Shown: piece by piece, positions 28,432-37,738 of the stretch
Layout of the letters: each line of letters starts with the position of its first letter
Position numbering within the stretch: position 1 is the first letter of the stretch
From: an uncultured Roseovarius sp.
GTDB taxonomy: Bacteria > Pseudomonadota > Alphaproteobacteria > Rhodobacterales > Rhodobacteraceae
Direction: 5' to 3'
Length of the DNA stretch: 64,000 bases
Assembly: GCA_951812895.1 (NCBI GenBank)
Contig: OX638333.1
Span: forward strand, 1,106,366 to 1,170,365
The notes under the pieces: model-generated
What the model was told of the DNA's origin: nothing
The model's input: the letters and a program-made list of their open reading frames with translations, nothing else
Databases searched by the model: none
Program-made: the position numbers and the translations under genes

Positions 28432-29219
28432 GGCGTGCTCATATAGATCAACGCATCGCGCAGTGCCTGGCCCTTCTGCTCCATCACCGCTTCGTAAAAC
28501 ATCATCCCAACCATGCAGGCGCGTGTATTGTCAGCCCGCCTCAGGTTGGCCGCAGCAAACAACAGGCGCTGCGCATCGCCGGATGCCATGATCCGTCGTT
28601 CAATCGCCTGATGCAGCTGTTCTTCGATCCGCTCATTTGTACTTTTGCTCAGCTTAACCATACGGCGCGAAACGCCCAGTTTCGCTGCCTTGAACTGTAT
28701 TCGGTAATATTCTTTGAGCGACGAGGTCTCCATCCGCGCCGCAACTCGCATCATTGCGTCTGACGCGCGATCATCAGACCAGGTTTCTCTCACGATCCGG
28801 CCGCATTGCCTGGGCGTCAGGCCACTCAGAAGGGCCTGTTCAAACTGAAAATAGAATTTCAGCTCACCCGTGCTCAAATGCCCCAATCCATTGTCGATCA
28901 ACGGCCAGATGACACCATCCACCCGGCCGGAAATGGTTTCAGGGTCAGTGTACACCCCGATCACCTGATCAGTGATGTAGCCCGCAATTGCGGAATCTGT
29001 GTAAAACTTTCGATCCTGTTTGACGGCAAGAGCCAGGTTTTCACCACTGAATCCCAATGCCTGCATTTCTTCCTCTACCGGAAAGAAGTCAGGAAGCTGC
29101 TTTACCAAGCGCAGGATATCACCCCGGTTCGCACCCAACTTGCCCCCCTCGGTAGCCGAAACATCGCCGGCAAACGGCAGGGTTAGAAGGGCGCAGATCA
29201 AAAATGTGGCAAGACGCAC
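28428..29219 (-). CDS. Exported hypothetical protein
   Basis: A 263-residue protein with an N-terminal signal peptide (VRLATFLICALLTLPFAGDVSA) and a largely helical soluble remainder; I do not recognise a named domain. Family-like features are scattered aromatic and charged helices (FQFEQALLSGLTPRQCGRIV) and two Cys. The start is put at the GTG at 29219 because GGAG lies six bases upstream; a TTG at 29231 would overlap that site. It overlaps the YcaQ-type gene by 4 bases, so the two are co-translated, though an exported protein beside a DNA repair enzyme gives no functional hint. Confidence 0.7.
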   Translation of the reverse strand: MRLATFLICALLTLPFAGDVSATEGGKLGANRGDILRLVKQLPDFFPVEEEMQALGFSGENLALAVKQDRKFYTDSAIAGYITDQVIGVYTDPETISGRVDGVIWPLIDNGLGHLSTGELKFYFQFEQALLSGLTPRQCGRIVRETWSDDRASDAMMRVAARMETSSLKEYYRIQFKAAKLGVSRRMVKLSKSTNERIEEQLHQAIERRIMASGDAQRLLFAAANLRRADNTRACMVGMMFYEAVMEQKGQALRDALIYMSTP

Positions 29220-29386
29220 GTATTTCTCCAATCGATTGATGCACAGAACACCCGTTGACCATGCAATTCTAATGTGTAGCGCAATTATGTTTGGTGAAAA
29301 GCACGAACTCGATTCATCTCGAGAGTAGATTCACTCAGCCGAACCTGTTAAATGATGCTGCGACGCAGCAATTCACGAGGGCCATC

Positions 29387-30214
29387 ATGAGCGCCACCGC
29401 CCGCAAAACTGCCCCACTGCCCGATGATATTCTGGCAATGAAGGGCGACACTCCCATCGTCAGCCTGACGGCCTATACCACCCCCATGGCCCGGATGATG
29501 GATGCGCATTGCGACTTTGTTCTTGTTGGCGACAGCGTCGGTATGGTGCTGCACGGCCTGCCATCGACGCTTGGCGTGACCATGGACATGATGATCATGC
29601 ATGGCGCTGCTGTGGCGCGTGGCTTGGAAAAGTCCATGCTGGTGATTGACATGCCGTTTGGCTCTTACGAGGAAGGCCCAGCTCAGGCGTTCCGCAACGC
29701 GGCGCAATTGATGCGGGAAACCGGCGCCGTCGCGGTCAAGCTTGAAGGCGGCGAGCATATGGCCGAAACCATCGCGTTTCTCGTCGCGCGTGGTATCCCT
29801 GTCATGGCCCATATCGGCCTGACCCCACAATCCATTAATACCCTTGGCGGTTACAAGGTTCAGGGCCGTGACGATCAGGCCGAACAGTTGCTGGCCGATG
29901 CCCGCGCCATTGCGGATGCAGGTGCGTTTTCCGTCGTGCTGGAAAAAGTGCCCGCCACGCTTGCCGATCAGATCACCGCCGAAATTCCAATACCCACCAT
30001 TGGCATCGGCGCATCTGCCGGATGCGACGGCCAGATTCTGGTGGTCGACGACATGCTCGGACTGTTCACAGCTTTCAAACCCAAATTCGTCAAGCGCTAC
30101 GCCCAGCTGGGAACCGATGGAGAGGCCGCAATCGCGGCCTATGCCGCCGACGTGCGCGCCCGTAGTTTCCCTGCTGAAGAACACACATTTGCAGACAAGG
30201 CCCCCGGCAAATGA
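29387..30214 (+). CDS. panB: 3-methyl-2-oxobutanoate hydroxymethyltransferase
   Basis: A 275-residue PanB, which makes ketopantoate from alpha-ketoisovalerate and methylene-THF for pantothenate/CoA synthesis. Landmarks: [15 protein letters not shown], the Mg-binding [40 protein letters not shown] and [16 protein letters not shown]. The ATG at 29387 gives the standard length. It overlaps panC by 4 bases. Confidence 0.96.
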   Translation: MSATARKTAPLPDDILAMKGDTPIVSLTAYTTPMARMMDAHCDFVLVGDSVGMVLHGLPSTLGVTMDMMIMHGAAVARGLEKSMLVIDMPFGSYEEGPAQAFRNAAQLMRETGAVAVKLEGGEHMAETIAFLVARGIPVMAHIGLTPQSINTLGGYKVQGRDDQAEQLLADARAIADAGAFSVVLEKVPATLADQITAEIPIPTIGIGASAGCDGQILVVDDMLGLFTAFKPKFVKRYAQLGTDGEAAIAAYAADVRARSFPAEEHTFADKAPGK

Positions 30215-31053
30215 CACCACCAATTTTGCGGAAGTTGGCCGATCTCCGCGTTAAAACGGCCAAATGGCACAAGTCAGGTGAAACCATCGGTGTCGTCCCA
30301 ACGATGGGCGCGCTGCATGACGGGCATCTTTCGCTTGTTGCGGCTGCCAAAAAGACCTGCGACCGCGTCGTCACCACGATTTTTGTGAACCCAAAACAGT
30401 TCAATAATCCCGATGACCTTAAAAACTATCCGCGCACCGAAGAGGATGACGCCAGAAAGCTCGCCCGCTTTGGCATCGACGCGGTTTATGTTCCCGACCC
30501 GGATCAGGTCTATCCGGAACGGTTCTCCACGACGGTATCCGTGGCGGGCCTGACCGATGTGATGGACGGCGTCTTTCGCCCTGGCCATTTCGATGGAGTC
30601 GCCACTGTCGTTACAAAACTGTTTCTGCAAACGGCCGCGACGGATGCGTTTTTTGGTGAAAAGGATTTCCAGCAGCTTCAGGTCGTGCGCCGACTGGCCA
30701 AAGACCTGGACATCCCAATCACCGTCCATGGATGCCCCACGATCCGAGAGATTGACGGGCTTGCCATGTCCTCGCGCAACCTGCTGCTCAGCGATCGCGC
30801 ACGGGTCAAAGCACCGTTGCTGTTTGAAGAAATGGAAGGCATCGCCGAAGGCGTCGGCCAGGGCGAGGCGTTTGAGCCTTTGCAACAGGCCGCTATCCGC
30901 CGGTTGGAAAATGCCGGATTCAACAAGATCGAATACCTTGAAATCCGAGCCAATGATGATCTCAGTCTGCTGGATGCCCCGTCCCGATCCTCTCGCCTGT
31001 TTGCATCGGCCTTTCTGGCAGGGGTACGGCTGATTGATAATATCGCGATTTGA
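30211..31053 (+). CDS. panC: Pantothenate synthetase
   Basis: A 280-residue PanC joining pantoate and beta-alanine. The HIGH-type motif is [15 protein letters not shown], with His34/His37; FVNPKQFN, the KDFQQL region and the KMSKS-equivalent [10 protein letters not shown] are all there. Translationally coupled to panB by an ATGA overlap. A short GC-rich hairpin follows 60 bases later. Confidence 0.96.
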   Translation: MTPPILRKLADLRVKTAKWHKSGETIGVVPTMGALHDGHLSLVAAAKKTCDRVVTTIFVNPKQFNNPDDLKNYPRTEEDDARKLARFGIDAVYVPDPDQVYPERFSTTVSVAGLTDVMDGVFRPGHFDGVATVVTKLFLQTAATDAFFGEKDFQQLQVVRRLAKDLDIPITVHGCPTIREIDGLAMSSRNLLLSDRARVKAPLLFEEMEGIAEGVGQGEAFEPLQQAAIRRLENAGFNKIEYLEIRANDDLSLLDAPSRSSRLFASAFLAGVRLIDNIAI

Positions 31054-31114
31054 ATCGGGCTCCATGCTCAGGGAACAAGCCGCGTAGTGGTGACGCGCGC
31101 GTTGGCGATGCGCG

Positions 31115-31129
31115 GCGACCTTCGGTCGC
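31115..31129. terminator. Small hairpin after panC
   Basis: GCGACC-TTC-GGTCGC, six perfect pairs, followed on the plus strand by TGTTTCG. Positioned between panC and the convergent M20 gene. Short and weak as a terminator, hence low confidence. Confidence 0.3.
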
Positions 31130-31163
31130 TGTTTCGCCCAAGGACAATCGCGCCTGCCAGAAC

Positions 31164-32441
31164 TCAAACCTCTAACAAATCCTTCAACGCCAACGCCATC
31201 ACCTGCGCCGACTGAACCATATCGTCAATCCCCACATACTCATCCGGCTTGTGCGCCAGATCCAGTATCCCCGGCCCATACGCGATACAGTTCTTGAGGC
31301 GCCCGATCCGGTCGATGTGTTTCTGATCATAAGTTCCGGGGCTGACTACATAATCTGCCTCACGGCCAAACACCTCTTGTACAGCCTGCGCCACAGCGCC
31401 CACCACAGGCGCATCACGCTCTGTCATCGTGGGCAGCACCCGGTGCAGTTCACGCATGTCATATTCAAACCCATCCCGGCCCTTGCGTACACGCTCCAAA
31501 GTATCTCGGACCTCTGCCTCAACCTCCGAAATGTCTTCTTCGATCAAAAACCGGCGGTCTACAACGATACGGCACCGATCCGGAACACAAGGAGATGGCA
31601 GCCCGGTATACCCATCCCCCTGCTCTGCCTCGCCGCCGTGAATCGAATTGATGTTCAGAGTGGATTGCTTGGCCCCTTCCGGCACAACCGGCATCTCGGT
31701 TCGCCGCGCAGCCAGAGCCGGAAACAGGGTTTCCTCCATCTCATTGATCACGGCCCCCATATGACGCACTGCGCAATCCCCCAGAAACGGCATCGAGCCA
31801 TGGGCGATCTCACCCTTTGTCTCAATCTCAGCCCACCACACGCCGCGATGACCCAGGCAAATGCGATCTTTGTTCAGCGGCTCGGGAATGATCACGTGCT
31901 GCACCCGCTCCGGGCTGAAATACCCCCGTTCTGCCAGATAAGCGACACCGCCGAAGCCTCCGGATTCTTCGTCCGCTGTGCCACTGATCTCGATTGCGCC
32001 GGCAAAATCCGGATAAACTGCGATAAAGGTTTCTGCGGCAATGATGCTCGCCGCAAACCCACCTTTCATGTCACACGCCCCCCGGCCATAGACCTTGCCG
32101 TCGATGACCGCGCCACCAAACGGATCAGTGGTCCAACCGTGGCCGACCTCAACCACATCGATGTGACTGTTGAAGTGCACACATTGTCCGTCACGCGCGC
32201 CCTGACGCCGCGCCACGATGTTCCAACGCGGATAGCGGTCACTGTCCCCCGGCGCGCCAATCGCCCGGATCAGTTCTGTCTGAAATCCCGCGTTCGACAA
32301 ACGCCGGTCAAGGTAATCACAAATATCCCGGTAGTATTCTCCCGGCGGATTTAGCGTCGGAATCCTGATCAGATCCTGAGTAAGAGAAACAAGCTCGTCC
32401 CGCCGGGCCTCAATTTCCGTGCGCAGTTTGTCCTGTGACAC
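31164..32441 (-). CDS. ArgE/DapE-family (M20) deacylase
   Basis: A 425-residue zinc metallopeptidase-fold deacylase. Metal and catalytic residues appear in FNSHIDVVEVG, YGRGACDMKGG, the Glu pair in GTADEESGG and the C-terminal His in LAHKPDEYVG. These enzymes remove N-acyl groups from amino acids; members of this length (about 425) are usually annotated ArgE/DapE family without a proven substrate. It starts with GTG at 32441, with AGGA seven bases upstream. Downstream of the sulfotransferase-like gene on the same strand, 64 bases apart. Confidence 0.87.
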   Translation of the reverse strand: MSQDKLRTEIEARRDELVSLTQDLIRIPTLNPPGEYYRDICDYLDRRLSNAGFQTELIRAIGAPGDSDRYPRWNIVARRQGARDGQCVHFNSHIDVVEVGHGWTTDPFGGAVIDGKVYGRGACDMKGGFAASIIAAETFIAVYPDFAGAIEISGTADEESGGFGGVAYLAERGYFSPERVQHVIIPEPLNKDRICLGHRGVWWAEIETKGEIAHGSMPFLGDCAVRHMGAVINEMEETLFPALAARRTEMPVVPEGAKQSTLNINSIHGGEAEQGDGYTGLPSPCVPDRCRIVVDRRFLIEEDISEVEAEVRDTLERVRKGRDGFEYDMRELHRVLPTMTERDAPVVGAVAQAVQEVFGREADYVVSPGTYDQKHIDRIGRLKNCIAYGPGILDLAHKPDEYVGIDDMVQSAQVMALALKDLLEV

Positions 32442-32505
32442 CGAGAATTCCTTTTACTCTGCTAAAGTCAGGCTCATACCGGGTTTGGCCCTCTATACAC
32501 CCACA

Positions 32506-33483
32506 CTATGCTGGCAGGGCATGAACTGTCGAAACAGCCTGAAATATTTCCCGAATTAGGTTCAATTGATCAGGGTTGAAGCTGGGCGTAGCCGCATTCG
32601 CATCGGCCAACTCATTTTCGTCAAAAAGACGCTCTTCATCGGGAAAGAAACGTGCACGTATTGTTTCGTTCGTTTGTTTGAACATTGCCAGAACCCCTCT
32701 GGCCTCTTGGTCTGATATGATCCGGCCCTCTGAACCACATTCCGGAAATCCACGCCTTGAAAGGACTTGTTGAATTTTTCTGATGTTTAAATCTCCGGCT
32801 AATGTCATTTGGCGTAAGACTTCCAGCACATCAATGTTGGGCGACACATTTGATTTTCTTTTCGGTAGGATGTCTTCCGGGATATCTGATACGCCTAGGA
32901 CTTGCATGAAGTCCGCAACAACATCCTCCTGATAAAGCGATCCACGTTGCATTCGCCTTACATGCCACCTTGCGTCAGGAAAATTTTCAGACCAACTGTC
33001 AATAACCCGGTCGTAAAACCCTTTGGCCGCCTGAAACTTTTCCAGATATTCCTGAAAATTACAGGCAAGACGTCCGGTTTTGATTTTCTGCTTGTACGAC
33101 GACTCGAGCATCTGATCTTGCCGCCGAATGTAGAAAATCAAATTTACAGGATGTTGGCTCAAACAGGGTATAACACGACTAACTAACTTTGGATTACATC
33201 CAGACAGCATTTCCGAAGTTATTAGAACCTTCTCCTGTGCCGAAGCTTGAACAATTGCATCAACATCCGCGCCAATTTGCTCGGCTTGCTTTAGCTTTCC
33301 GCTACGTATCGCAACAGCAAGATCATTTACGGTTGCGCGCCTCCGGCGCCGCACCAACTCCACGCCCCGTTGCACTAAAAACTTTCTGGAATTCAAACAA
33401 AATGACTGTGCTGCAGTAGACCCGGTTTTCGGGGCACCAATATGCAACCAAATTGATTTTGTACACTGATCTTGCTCTGCCAT
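32506..33483 (-). CDS. Sulfotransferase-like protein
   Basis: A 325-residue protein whose N-terminus holds the PAPS 5'-phosphosulfate loop WLHIGAPKTGSTAAQ (Lys19-Thr20-Gly21-Ser22-Thr23), typical of sulfotransferase-fold proteins acting on glycans or surface polymers. The 3'-phosphate-binding region is plausibly IFYIRRQDQMLES. The rest is divergent. The base composition from about 32.5 to 33.7 kb is noticeably more AT-rich than the flanking genes, and it interrupts the rpe/M20 neighbourhood, which suggests acquisition by transfer. Start at ATG 33483. Acceptor unknown. Confidence 0.68.
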   Translation of the reverse strand: MAEQDQCTKSIWLHIGAPKTGSTAAQSFCLNSRKFLVQRGVELVRRRRRATVNDLAVAIRSGKLKQAEQIGADVDAIVQASAQEKVLITSEMLSGCNPKLVSRVIPCLSQHPVNLIFYIRRQDQMLESSYKQKIKTGRLACNFQEYLEKFQAAKGFYDRVIDSWSENFPDARWHVRRMQRGSLYQEDVVADFMQVLGVSDIPEDILPKRKSNVSPNIDVLEVLRQMTLAGDLNIRKIQQVLSRRGFPECGSEGRIISDQEARGVLAMFKQTNETIRARFFPDEERLFDENELADANAATPSFNPDQLNLIREIFQAVSTVHALPA

Positions 33484-33731
33484 GCTTCCTGCCTCGGATG
33501 TTTCATCCAGTCCCGATCTTCGCCGGGTGATGAAAGCGTATCGGAAAGCTGATTCTGCGACAAGCCCAGCGCACAAGGACGCGTTATCACGTGATGGTAA
33601 TGCCACTCCGTTTCTGCAAGTATGGATTACCCAGACACGAGGTGAGATTAAGAACGAGAAAAACCTGAGCGGGCAGATTTACAATAAACCGTTTACAAAA
33701 GTGCAAAAAGTGCAAATCCTCAAACAGCCAG

Positions 33732-34418
33732 TTAGACCGCAGCGGCTGCTGCCCGAATTGCGCGAATGTTGTCACCGTAGGGGGTTGGATTAGCCACGCT
33801 GCCACCCTTGAAAACTGCGGATCCTGCAACCAGAACATCTGCCCCCGCCGCCGCCATGAGCGGTGCAGTCTCTGGGGTGATCCCACCGTCAATTTCGATA
33901 TGAATTGGCCGATCGCCGATCATTTTGCGCAGATTTTTGACTTTTTCAATTTGGCTGTGAATGAATTTTTGCCCGCCAAATCCGGGGTTTACGGTCATCA
34001 CACAGATAAGATCAACCATATCAAGCAGATAATCCAGATCCTCAATTCCCGTCCCGGGGTTCAGCGCCAATCCCGCCTTACATCCCAAACCTCGGATCGC
34101 CTGAAGCGACCGGTGCACATGCGGTCCTGCCTCCAGATGCGCAGTGATGACGTCAGCACCTGCCCTGGCAAAAGCTTCAAGATACGGATCAACCGGGGAA
34201 ATCATCAAATGCACATCCATAACCGTTTTGATATGCGGCCGGATCGCCGCACAAAGCGGCGGGCCAAACGTGATGTTCGGGACAAAATGCCCATCCATTA
34301 CATCAACATGAATCCAATCCGCGCCTTCGGCCTCAACACACTGAATTTCCTGGCCAAAATTGGCAAAATCCGCTGAAAGAATTGAAGGGGCGATCTTGAT
34401 TGAGCGGTCGAATGTCAT
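33732..34418 (-). CDS. rpe: Ribulose-phosphate 3-epimerase
   Basis: A 228-residue TIM-barrel epimerase of the pentose phosphate/Calvin cycle interconverting ribulose 5-phosphate and xylulose 5-phosphate. APSILSADFANFG opens the barrel, DVMDGHFVPNITFGP carries metal ligands, DVHLMISPVDPY, MTVNPGFGGQKF and EIDGGITPETA complete the family signatures. Divergent from the acyl-CoA ligase gene. Confidence 0.96.
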   Translation of the reverse strand: MTFDRSIKIAPSILSADFANFGQEIQCVEAEGADWIHVDVMDGHFVPNITFGPPLCAAIRPHIKTVMDVHLMISPVDPYLEAFARAGADVITAHLEAGPHVHRSLQAIRGLGCKAGLALNPGTGIEDLDYLLDMVDLICVMTVNPGFGGQKFIHSQIEKVKNLRKMIGDRPIHIEIDGGITPETAPLMAAAGADVLVAGSAVFKGGSVANPTPYGDNIRAIRAAAAAV

Positions 34419-34573
34419 CTTGCTTCTCTGTTATTGGAGGTCTGGCATGCCCCCGCTCTTGCGGTCTCATTGGCGCCACGTCAACCCCTAGCAATTCAGC
34501 CGAACCATGGGAATTGATCCCAACGATCCTTTATGCCACCGTCTTTCTTACCGAAAACAGCATTGGGAATAAT

Positions 34574-36217
34574 ATGCAGGGCACTATGATGCATCGCCCG
34601 CTCCGGATAATTGATATCCTGATTTTCGCCGCCGAAGCCTATTCTGATCAGGGCATCATTTCGGTCAGGGACGAGGGAGATGTGCATCGCATCACCTATC
34701 CCGACATTTTGGGCCGCGCAGCGCAACTTTCCCAAGCGCTTGAAAGCATTGGTATTAACAGGGGTGACCGCGTCGCCACGCTCGCATGGAATGGACATCG
34801 CCATTTTGAGCTGTACTACGGCATATCGGGTATGGGTGCGGTCTGTCACACGATCAATCCGCGTCTGGCCCGGGAACAGCTGTTGTATATCTTTAATCAT
34901 GCCGGTGATCGGGCTCTTTTTGTGGATCCAAGCCTGGTTCAGGTGATCGAGGCGGTTCAGGACAGTTTGCCAGAAGATCTGGTGCTGATTGTTATGACAG
35001 ATCACGAACACATGCCCGAGAGCACGCTGGAATTGCTCTGTTATGAAACGCTTATCTCAACAGAAAGCAGAGATTATGAGTGGCCCCATTTGCCCGAAGA
35101 TACTGCGGCGGGGCTTTGTTACACCTCTGGCACAACAGGTAATCCAAAGGGCGCGCTTTATTCGCACCGATCAACCGTCCTGCATGCAATGATGGTTCCG
35201 TTGGGTCAAACCAGCAGCTTTCGTGCGGGCAAACGCATTCTGCCCGTTGTCCCCTTGTTTCATGTCAATGCCTGGGGCCTTCCCTACACTGCCCCACTGG
35301 CTGGCATGACGATGGTGATGCCCGGTCGCAAGCTGGATGGCGCTAGCCTGTTTACGTTGATGGAAGCAGAACAGGTTTATTCCGCCTGGGGAGTTCCCAC
35401 CGTTTGGGCGGGCCTTTTGACAGAGATTGAATGCCAAGGGCGCCCACCAAATGGGTTTTCTGATCTGGTTGTCGGGGGCTCTGCCGCTCCACGGTCACAG
35501 ATCGCCGCCTATGAAAAGCTTGGCATTACCGTCAACCAATGCTGGGGCATGACGGAAATGAGTCCGGTGGGTGCCCGGGGTATTTTACCATCGTCGTTAC
35601 AGGATGCAGATTTCGACACCCGTATTGATGCCAAGATCGGCGCCGGGCGTCGTTTGTTTGGGGTGGAATTCAAGATAACCGACGACGATGGCAAACGCCT
35701 GGCCCACGACGGCGAAAGCACCGGAGAGTTGTTCGTTCGTGGCAGTACTGTGATCAGCAGTTACTTCAACGACAAGGATGCAACCGACGCCGCATTTGAT
35801 GACGACGGTTGGTTCGGAACCGGCGACGTTGCAACACTTGATGCCGGTGGGCGACTGGTGGTGCGGGACAGGGCAAAGGATCTGGTGAAATCCGGCGGGG
35901 AATGGATTAGTTCTATCGACCTTGAAAACACGGCTGTGTCGCACCCTGACATCGCCACCTGCGCGGTTATTGCCGTACCACATCCAAAGTGGGATGAACG
36001 GCCGGTTTTGGTGGCTGTCGCTGCAGGTGATGCGCGTCCTGCATTGGACGAACTTCACACATTTATGTCCGATCAGTTTGCAAAGTGGCAGTTGCCGGAC
36101 GACATCATTTTTGTTGAAGAACTTCCAATAAACGCGACCGGCAAAGTTTCAAAACTGCAGCTGCGCAAGCGTATGGCTGATTATGTCCATCCGGATCAGC
36201 GTGAGACATCGGGTTGA
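34574..36217 (+). CDS. Fatty acyl/carboxylic acid CoA ligase
   Basis: A 547-residue ANL-superfamily ligase that activates a carboxylic acid to its acyl-CoA via an adenylate. Motifs: P-loop [18 protein letters not shown], aromatic/gate region [10 protein letters not shown], hinge [11 protein letters not shown]...[16 protein letters not shown], and the catalytic lysine in NATGKVSK near the C-terminus. N-terminus [15 protein letters not shown] matches the common medium/long-chain ligase start; GGGA lies upstream of this ATG. It overlaps a phosphotransferase gene by 4 bases, an association seen in 4-hydroxyacid (levulinate-like) catabolism. Confidence 0.9.
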   Translation: MQGTMMHRPLRIIDILIFAAEAYSDQGIISVRDEGDVHRITYPDILGRAAQLSQALESIGINRGDRVATLAWNGHRHFELYYGISGMGAVCHTINPRLAREQLLYIFNHAGDRALFVDPSLVQVIEAVQDSLPEDLVLIVMTDHEHMPESTLELLCYETLISTESRDYEWPHLPEDTAAGLCYTSGTTGNPKGALYSHRSTVLHAMMVPLGQTSSFRAGKRILPVVPLFHVNAWGLPYTAPLAGMTMVMPGRKLDGASLFTLMEAEQVYSAWGVPTVWAGLLTEIECQGRPPNGFSDLVVGGSAAPRSQIAAYEKLGITVNQCWGMTEMSPVGARGILPSSLQDADFDTRIDAKIGAGRRLFGVEFKITDDDGKRLAHDGESTGELFVRGSTVISSYFNDKDATDAAFDDDGWFGTGDVATLDAGGRLVVRDRAKDLVKSGGEWISSIDLENTAVSHPDIATCAVIAVPHPKWDERPVLVAVAAGDARPALDELHTFMSDQFAKWQLPDDIIFVEELPINATGKVSKLQLRKRMADYVHPDQRETSG

Positions 36218-37236
36218 GCGAGCAGGCACTTGATACCGGCCAATTGGAGCGATGGGCGAAAACGCATGTCACAGGCTTTTCCGGACCACTAAGCGTTAAC
36301 AAATTCGGCGGTGGGCAATCCAACCCGACCTACCAGATTAAAACGCCAGATCGCTCTTATGTTCTGCGCCGCAAGCCACCTGGTGTATTGCTTAAATCCG
36401 CACATGCCGTTGACCGGGAATTCCGTGTTCAGTCAGCATTAACCCATTCAAAAGTCCCCGTCGCCCGGATGATCGCCTTTTGTGAAGACGACGGCATCAT
36501 TGGCTCGGCCTTCTATCTGATGGAAGAAGTCACGGGACGGATATTTGATGATCCCAGATTGCCAGGATGCAGCCCAGATGAACGCGGCAGCATAATCGCG
36601 GCAATGAACAGCACGCTTGCCGCGGTCCACGAGGTTGATGTCGAAACCGCAGGATTGTCAGATTTTGGCCCATCTGGTCACTACTACAAGCGTCAAACTG
36701 ATCGCTGGTCAAAACAGTACCACGCCACCCAGACCGAAGACGTGCCGGATCTGGAGACGCTGATGGGTTGGCTGCAGAAGAACATGCCCGCCGATGACGG
36801 GCAGCGAACGCTGGTACACGGGGACTATCGGCTCGACAATCTGATCTTCTCCTCCAAAGGTGAATCACTGCTCGCTGTTCTTGACTGGGAACTGTCAACT
36901 ATCGGCCACCCCTTCGCCGATCTGGCTTCGGTGATTATGCAGTGGTCGATGCCAACGGGAGCGGAAGGTCGCGGGCTGGCCGGGGTTGATCGCGCTGCCC
37001 TTGGTTTGTGGAGCGATCAAAGGTTTATCGTCGAATACTGCGAACGACGTGATATTGCCGGAATTGAAAATTTTGGATTTTATCTGGCGTTTTGTCATTT
37101 TCGGATGGCGGCGATCCTACAGGGCGTAAAAAAACGGGCGTTAGATGGAAACGCCTCTGATCCCGAACGCGGTCTTCGGCTTGGTCGATATGTTCCTGAA
37201 TTTGCAATGGCGGGACTGGAGGCTACCCGGAAATGA
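36214..37236 (+). CDS. APH-family phosphotransferase (ACAD10/11- or LvaA-like)
   Basis: A 340-residue kinase-fold protein. The nucleotide loop is KFGGGQSNPTYQI, the conserved lysine lies in YVLRRKP, the catalytic loop is LVHGDYRLDNLIF and the metal site is VLDWELSTIGHPFADLA. This is the branch fused to acyl-CoA dehydrogenases in ACAD10/11, which phosphorylates 4-hydroxyacyl-CoA, rather than an antibiotic kinase. It begins with a TTG that overlaps the ligase stop (TTGA). Its place between an acyl-CoA ligase and a thioesterase supports an acyl-CoA substrate. Confidence 0.85.
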   Translation: MSEQALDTGQLERWAKTHVTGFSGPLSVNKFGGGQSNPTYQIKTPDRSYVLRRKPPGVLLKSAHAVDREFRVQSALTHSKVPVARMIAFCEDDGIIGSAFYLMEEVTGRIFDDPRLPGCSPDERGSIIAAMNSTLAAVHEVDVETAGLSDFGPSGHYYKRQTDRWSKQYHATQTEDVPDLETLMGWLQKNMPADDGQRTLVHGDYRLDNLIFSSKGESLLAVLDWELSTIGHPFADLASVIMQWSMPTGAEGRGLAGVDRAALGLWSDQRFIVEYCERRDIAGIENFGFYLAFCHFRMAAILQGVKKRALDGNASDPERGLRLGRYVPEFAMAGLEATRK

Positions 37237-37652
37237 ACAATGCAAACGATCCAACATATGATGCGGAAGGGTCAGCCTTGCAGCGCCATCTTGGGTACAG
37301 GCTAACAGAGTGGCGGGAAGGGTTCGCCCGGGTGACGCTTCCTATGTCGGATTTCATCATGAATCGTCAGGGCCTGCCGCATGTCGGGGTTCACGCAACC
37401 CTATTGGATACAGCGATGGGATATGCCGGATGCTACACTGGCGATCCCGCGCAAAGGCAGATGGCGCTGACCCTCTCACTCACTGTAAATTATCTTGATC
37501 AAGCCAGTGGCGACCTTTTGATCGCCGAAGGGCGAATGACCGGCGGTGGGCGGCGCACTTATTTTGCAGAAGGGCAAATAATCGACAATTCCGGCGCAAC
37601 AATCGCGACAGCAACCGGAGTTTTTCGGTATCGAAGCAATAAATTCATCTAA
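37233..37652 (+). CDS. Hotdog-fold thioesterase (PaaI/YdiI type)
   Basis: A 139-residue hotdog-fold protein. RVTLPMSDFIMNRQGLPHVGVHATLLDTAMGYAG has the PaaI-type helix with the HG-like (here HV/GV) and catalytic Asp region, followed by LTLSLTVNYLDQA and the terminal beta strands ending VFRYRS. It would hydrolyse an acyl-CoA. Overlaps the kinase by 4 bases, the third gene of this unit; it ends the operon 25 bases before the copper promoter. Confidence 0.82.
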   Translation: MNNANDPTYDAEGSALQRHLGYRLTEWREGFARVTLPMSDFIMNRQGLPHVGVHATLLDTAMGYAGCYTGDPAQRQMALTLSLTVNYLDQASGDLLIAEGRMTGGGRRTYFAEGQIIDNSGATIATATGVFRYRSNKFI

Positions 37653-37677
37653 CTAAGACAAACTTGCGCCGCCTGCC

Positions 37678-37708
37678 TTGACCTTCCAGTTACTGGAAGC
37701 ATTATGTG
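37678..37708 (+). promoter_or_regulatory. CueR-type promoter/operator of copA-cueR
   Basis: A -35 box TTGACC (37678-37683) and -10 TATGTG (37703-37708) are 19 bases apart, the overlong spacing used by MerR-family activators. The spacer carries a perfect 7-3-7 dyad CTTCCAG-TTA-CTGGAAG (37683-37699), close to the CueR consensus ACCTTCC...GGAAGGT. The predicted transcript starts about 25 bases before the copA ATG. Confidence 0.88.
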
Positions 37709-37738
37709 CTGCTGGACTTCTCCAATTTGGCGCACCCG

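Noticed and set aside
36214-37236. Aminoglycoside resistance phosphotransferase
   Set aside because: Shares the fold only; operon with acyl-CoA ligase and thioesterase and its sequence type indicate acyl-CoA metabolism.
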